Source of the DNA: an uncultured Bacilli bacterium
Lineage (GTDB): Bacteria > Bacillota_I > Bacilli_A > RF39 > UBA660
NCBI GenBank assembly: GCA_947598345.1
Contig: CANQFF010000016.1
Coordinates: 1-17,143, forward strand
Reading direction: 5' to 3'
DNA length: 17,143 nt
Part shown: positions 14,367 through 17,143 of the stretch, one piece after another
Layout: each line of letters opens with the position of its first letter
How positions within the stretch are numbered: position 1 is the stretch's first letter
Program-made: the position numbers and the translations under genes
The notes under the pieces: generated by a model
Seen by the model: only the letters and a program-made list of their open reading frames with translations
The model's database searches: none
Told to the model about the DNA's origin: nothing

Positions 14367-15095
14367 ATGGATAGAGTGTCAATATTACTTGAAAATGGTG
14401 AAAGAAAAGAAGTATATAGTATTTTTTATTTATACAATAGTAAGTATTATTTTATATATACTGATTGTGAAATAGATGAAAATGGTTATGTTGTTCTACA
14501 TTTAGTACAGGTAGGAAAAGAAACTCAAAATACAGCTAGTGGAATTGTTGATACTGGAAACATGGTAGGTATAGAAATACAGACACCTGATGAATGGAAA
14601 AGTGTTCAAGAATCTATAACTAAAATAGTAGATGATAAGAAAAATGGTACTCAAAGTCCAGAAATACAATACCTTCCAATTAGTATGTTGACTAATTTAA
14701 GGATTGTAAGTAAAAAAACATTTAGATTGTTAAAGGGTATAATAACTGACGATTTTAAAGTACCTATTCCAGTAGAACCAGCACCAGAGAATTCTACTAT
14801 ACAACCTATTCAGCCGGTTATGCCACAACCAGTAGTAGCACCAGTACCTATCGATATATCAAATATAACCGCACCAACACCATTAGTTCAGCCTACAGAA
14901 GTGGTACCAACACAAAGTAATGAACAAGTATCAGAGGTTCAACCATTGGAATCTAACAGTAATAATGATATAAATGATGTAATTATAGATTATAGAGCAA
15001 GTTTCTTTGAGGAACAACAAAAAAATATTGAATTACAGGCTAAAGTTGATGAATTAACTCAAAAGATTGAAAGTATAAAAAATTTAATAGGATAA
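14367..15095 (+). CDS. Unknown protein with N-terminal beta domain, Pro-rich linker and C-terminal coiled coil
   Basis: Family not recognised. 242 residues, no signal peptide or membrane segment, so probably cytoplasmic. Residues 1-50 alternate hydrophobic and polar residues (VSILLENG, YFIYTDCEID, YVVLHLVQVG) and look like a small beta domain, faintly like the DUF1292/YrzB type. About 60-125 is a mixed region. Residues 130-205 are a low-complexity linker rich in Pro, Gln, Val and Thr (PVEPAPE, QPIQPVMPQPVVAPVP). Residues 207-242 form a heptad-like coiled coil (FFEEQQKNIELQAKVDELTQ), suggesting oligomerisation. It has its own promoter and an ATG with AAGGTGAT, and is followed by a terminator, so it is monocistronic. 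Its neighbours give no clue to its job. Confidence 0.7.
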   Translation: MDRVSILLENGERKEVYSIFYLYNSKYYFIYTDCEIDENGYVVLHLVQVGKETQNTASGIVDTGNMVGIEIQTPDEWKSVQESITKIVDDKKNGTQSPEIQYLPISMLTNLRIVSKKTFRLLKGIITDDFKVPIPVEPAPENSTIQPIQPVMPQPVVAPVPIDISNITAPTPLVQPTEVVPTQSNEQVSEVQPLESNSNNDINDVIIDYRASFFEEQQKNIELQAKVDELTQKIESIKNLIG

Positions 15096-15116
15096 TTAAT
15101 TTATCTTATTTTTTTT
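15089..15116 (+). terminator. Probable weak terminator after the coiled-coil gene
   Basis: GATAA (15091-15095, containing the stop codon) pairs with TTATC (15101-15105), extended by a G-U and an A-U pair, followed by an almost unbroken T-run to 15116. The low G-C content makes it weak. Confidence 0.5.
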
Positions 15117-15142
15117 GCATAAAATTAGTAGAGGATATTGAT

Positions 15143-16021
15143 ATGAAAAATTTAATTAGTTATTATTATAATTTAATAATAAATGAGATTAGAAAAATAG
15201 ATGATTATTATAATTTTGAAATTGATGGTAAAAAATATTGTTTTTTACCATATTACGGGGATATAAATAATCTTTATAATATTTATACTTTACTGATAAG
15301 AAATAATAAATATTGTCATCAAATAATTTTAAATAAAGATAATTCAATTGTTACGGTTTATGAAAATAAACCTTATATTCTTATTAAGAAAAATATATAT
15401 TTATTAAACAAAGTAACGATGGATGAAATTTTAAGTTATGATTCAATAGTATATTATGAAAAAAATATTAATTGGAAGGATCTTTGGAAAGAGAAAATAG
15501 ATTACTATGAATATCAAATGAATCAGCTTGGATTTAAATATAAATTATTAAAAAATAGTTTTAGCTATTATATAGGTTTAAGTGAAACTGCGATTAGTCT
15601 TTTAAATTATTTAGATAAAGGTAAAATAACTTATTATATATCACATAAAAGAGTAAATTATAAAGAAAATATGGATGATTTTTTAAATCCTCTAAATATT
15701 ATTATAGATAATAGAACAAGAGATATCGCTGAATTTTTAAAATTTAATTATATAAATGACGCAATAGATTTTGATGATGTTTTAAAATCTTTAAATATGT
15801 TGAATTTGACATATAATGAATGTATCTTATTACTTGCTAGACTAATATATCCTTCATATTATTTTGATATATATGATAAAATAATACAGGAAAGGTTGAG
15901 CGAAGAAAAAATAACTTTTTATACTAAAAAAAATGTTTACTATGAAACATTTTTAAAAAATATTTATAAATACTTAAAATCTAGAGTTAGGCTTCCTCAG
16001 ATAGAATGGTTAGAGAGTTAA
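15143..16021 (+). CDS. YutH/CotS-like spore-coat-associated pseudokinase
   Basis: 292-residue protein resembling the CotS/YsxE/YutH group, which has an aminoglycoside-phosphotransferase (kinase-like) fold and is linked to the spore coat in Bacillus. The N-lobe shows the alternating pattern of these proteins (FEIDGKKYCFLPYY, then SIVTVYENKPYILIKK). In the C-lobe, YISHKRVN sits where kinases carry HGDxxxxN, and NIIIDNRTRDIAEFLKF resembles the DHPSRDLAEWIR segment I recall for YutH proteins. The catalytic Asp of the HGD motif is absent, so no phosphotransfer is expected. Very rich in Tyr, Asn, Lys and Ile. ATG start with GAGGA upstream. It converges on the NifU gene, the two stop codons overlapping by 4 bases. 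The assignment is from remembered motifs and moderate. Confidence 0.6.
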   Translation: MKNLISYYYNLIINEIRKIDDYYNFEIDGKKYCFLPYYGDINNLYNIYTLLIRNNKYCHQIILNKDNSIVTVYENKPYILIKKNIYLLNKVTMDEILSYDSIVYYEKNINWKDLWKEKIDYYEYQMNQLGFKYKLLKNSFSYYIGLSETAISLLNYLDKGKITYYISHKRVNYKENMDDFLNPLNIIIDNRTRDIAEFLKFNYINDAIDFDDVLKSLNMLNLTYNECILLLARLIYPSYYFDIYDKIIQERLSEEKITFYTKKNVYYETFLKNIYKYLKSRVRLPQIEWLES

Positions 16022-16248
16022 GAAATATTTATTACTTCTTTGACTTCGGGTACTTCACTTTTTATTGCGGATTCAATACCATCTTTTAATGTAAAATCTA
16101 GTGCTTGACAGTTAACACAAGCTCCCAGCATTTTTATATATACTATACCATCTTCATATTTTACAAATTCTATATTTCCTCCATCACTTATTAAAAATGG
16201 TCTTAATTTATCAATAATATCTATTATTTTTTTCTCTTGTTCTTTCAA
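16018..16248 (-). CDS. NifU C-terminal-domain Fe-S scaffold protein (YutI type)
   Basis: 76-residue stand-alone NifU_C domain that holds a transient Fe-S cluster for delivery to apoproteins in the cytosol. The cluster motif is C44-V-N-C47 in LGACVNCQ. The N-terminal helix and RPFLISDGGNIEFV (16-29) are the domain hallmark. After the CxxC most relatives have small residues (PSS), while here it reads QALDFTLKDGIE, still helix-forming. Start chosen: TTG at 16248 with AGGTGAT at 16260-16254, spacing 5; an ATG at 16255 is out of frame. A near-consensus promoter lies upstream. It is convergent and overlapping with the pseudokinase gene and divergent from the S1 gene. Confidence 0.93.
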   Translation of the reverse strand: MKEQEKKIIDIIDKLRPFLISDGGNIEFVKYEDGIVYIKMLGACVNCQALDFTLKDGIESAIKSEVPEVKEVINIS

Positions 16249-16267
16249 GTCCCATCACCTAGAATGT

Positions 16268-16296
16268 ATTATATATCAATAGATGATATTTGTAAA
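16268..16296 (-). promoter_or_regulatory. Promoter for the NifU-domain gene
   Basis: On the minus strand, TTTACA (16296-16291), 17 bases, TATAAT (16273-16268). Eleven of twelve consensus bases match at ideal spacing. Confidence 0.8.
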
Positions 16297-16317
16297 GGCT
16301 TTTTTTATTAAATAAAA

Positions 16318-16328
16318 TGTGTTATAAT
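16318..16328 (+). promoter_or_regulatory. Extended -10 promoter for the S1-domain gene
   Basis: TGTGTTATAAT is a perfect extended -10 element (TRTGn + TATAAT). No convincing -35 is present. The ATG follows at 16345 after TTAGGTGG. Confidence 0.65.
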
Positions 16329-16344
16329 TCAGTTAGGTGGTATT

Positions 16345-16704
16345 ATGTCAAAAATAAAGAAAGGACGAATTATAAGAGGTACGGTTACAGGGATAGAACC
16401 GTACGGTGTATTTGTATCCTGTGATGATTATTATACAGGTTTAATACACATATCTGAAATTTCCCATGGATTTGTAAAAAATATAAATGATTTTGTTAAA
16501 GTCGGTGATATTATATTTGTTGAAATACTTGATGTTGATGAAGAATTAGGGCATTTAAAATTAAGTATCAAGAATATTGAATATAAGAAAAAAATTATAA
16601 TAAAAAGGAAAAAAATTAAGGAAACCTCTTTAGGATTTAAAACTCTAGAATATAAATTACCGTTTTGGATAGATGAATCATTAAAAAAAATAAAAAATAA
16701 ATAA
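16345..16704 (+). CDS. cvfD: S1-domain RNA-binding protein, YugI/CvfD (general stress protein 13) type
   Basis: Small cytoplasmic RNA-binding protein. Residues 5-76 form a single S1 domain: GRIIRGTVTGIEPYGVFVS, then GLIHISEIS, FVKVGDIIFVEILDVDEE and LKLSIK. The C-terminal tail ETSLGFKTLEYKLPFWIDESL matches the short extension typical of the YugI/GSP13/CvfD group, where members associate with ribosomes or act as post-transcriptional regulators. 119 residues against about 130 for B. subtilis YugI. ATG start with AGGTGG. A tRNA operon begins immediately downstream; no hairpin separates them, so read-through into the tRNAs is possible. Function in this organism is inferred from family only. Confidence 0.88.
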   Translation: MSKIKKGRIIRGTVTGIEPYGVFVSCDDYYTGLIHISEISHGFVKNINDFVKVGDIIFVEILDVDEELGHLKLSIKNIEYKKKIIIKRKKIKETSLGFKTLEYKLPFWIDESLKKIKNK

Positions 16705-16711
16705 AATTGTA

Positions 16712-16740
16712 TTGACAAAATTAGGTATGCATGGTATAGT
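16712..16740 (+). promoter_or_regulatory. Strong promoter of the tRNA operon
   Basis: A perfect TTGACA (16712-16717), 17-base spacer, TATAGT (16735-16740) preceded by TGG, giving an extended -10. The best promoter in the window, as expected for stable RNA. Confidence 0.85.
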
Positions 16741-16763
16741 TAACTATGTCAACGGTTTTTTTC

Positions 16764-16840
16764 GGGCGATTAGCTCAGTTGGTTAGAGCACTTGCCTTAC
16801 AAGCAAGGGGTCATAGGTTCGAGTCCTATATCGCCCACCA
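16764..16840 (+). tRNA. tRNA-Val (anticodon UAC)
   Basis: Complete cloverleaf: acceptor GGGCGAT/ATCGCCC, anticodon stem CTTGC/GCAAG with loop CTTACAA (UAC), and T-arm with GGTTCGAGTCC. Encoded CCA at the 3' end. First gene of the operon, about 23 bases after the -10 box. An 8-T spacer follows. Confidence 0.97.
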
Positions 16841-16848
16841 TTTTTTTT

Positions 16849-16924
<76 letters not shown>

Positions 16925-16931
16925 TTTTTAT

Positions 16932-17015
16932 GGAAGGGTAGCGAAGTGGTCAAACGCGGCAGACTGTAAATCTGTTCCTTCGGGTTCAATGGTTCGACTC
17001 CATTCCCTTCCACCA
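16932..17015 (+). tRNA. tRNA-Tyr (anticodon GUA)
   Basis: Class II tRNA with a long variable arm. Acceptor GGAAGGG/CCCTTCC, anticodon stem GCAGA/TCTGT with loop CTGTAAA (GUA), T-loop GGTTCGACTCC, encoded CCA. Seven bases after tRNA-Thr. Confidence 0.96.
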
Positions 17016-17070
17016 TTTTAAAGTAATGAAGCAGGCTATCGTGATCATGTCTTCAGTATGAGTGCAAAAT

Positions 17071-17143
17071 TGCCTCGTAGCCAAGCGGTAAGGCACCACA
17101 CTTTGACTGTGGCATGCGCTAGTTCGAATCTAGCCGAGGCAAC
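17071..17143 (+). tRNA. tRNA-Gln (anticodon UUG), cut at the window end
   Basis: Acceptor TGCCTCG/CGAGGCA, anticodon stem CCACA/TGTGG with loop CTTTGAC (UUG), T-loop AGTTCGAATCT. The window stops after the discriminator A and one C of the CCA. It is separated from tRNA-Tyr by an unusual 55-base spacer. Confidence 0.95.

Noticed and set aside
16841..16848. T-run after tRNA-Val as a terminator
   Set aside because: No hairpin other than the tRNA itself precedes it and three further tRNAs follow closely, so it is more likely a processing spacer.

Overview
The window is very AT-rich DNA from a spore-forming member of the Bacillota (Firmicutes). It carries cortex and spore-maturation genes (cwlD, dacB, spmA, spmB), a complete tricistronic GerA-type germinant receptor operon, and a probable coat-associated pseudokinase. 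It also has the Bacillus-like gene orders dacB-spmA-spmB-rluB and ecfA1-ecfA2-ecfT-truA. UGA is used as a stop (spmB) and Trp is encoded by UGG, so this is code 11 and not a Mycoplasma-type code. Short intergenic gaps, overlapping genes and terminators that contain stop codons suggest a compact genome such as an uncultured gut Bacilli/Clostridia lineage. The exact taxon cannot be fixed from the sequence alone.

Layout. 1-604: cwlD, broken or truncated at its 5' end at the window edge. 697-3393: a large membrane-anchored extracellular protein with a cadherin-like domain, Ig-like domains, five cysteine-containing InlB-type beta repeats, and a C-terminal anthrax-lethal-factor/PPEP-like metalloprotease domain. 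3438-6371: dacB-spmA-spmB, then rluB from its own promoter. 6382-6579 (-): a single-cluster ferredoxin. 6679-7464: a charged tail-anchored membrane protein of unknown function. 7475-11178 (-): gerA-gerC-gerB, transcribed in that order with overlaps. 11332-14300: the energy-coupling-factor module ecfA1-ecfA2-ecfT and truA, all overlapping. 14367-15095: an unknown protein with a Pro-rich linker and a coiled coil. 15143-16021: a YutH/CotS-like pseudokinase. 16018-16248 (-): a NifU C-terminal-domain scaffold. 16345-16704: an S1-domain protein of the YugI/CvfD type. 16764-17143: a tRNA operon Val-Thr-Tyr-Gln running off the window end.

Functionally, much of the window concerns the spore. CwlD makes the muramic-delta-lactam precursor in cortex peptidoglycan, DacB trims its cross-linking, SpmA/SpmB support core dehydration, and GerA/GerC/GerB sense germinants in the inner spore membrane. 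The rest is housekeeping: rRNA and tRNA pseudouridylation, Fe-S scaffold and ferredoxin, vitamin-uptake energizer, and tRNAs.

The most unusual signals are these. Both ECF ATPases have lost the catalytic Glu, the H-loop His, the Q-loop Gln and the signature glycines while keeping Walker A. The metalloprotease is fused to Cys-pair beta repeats and lacks the usual active-site Tyr. SpmB apparently starts at an AUU codon that overlaps the spmA stop. Transcription terminators systematically embed the stop codons of the genes they end. I found no CRISPR array, insertion sequence, phage gene or riboswitch. No gene-free stretch exceeds about 150 bases.
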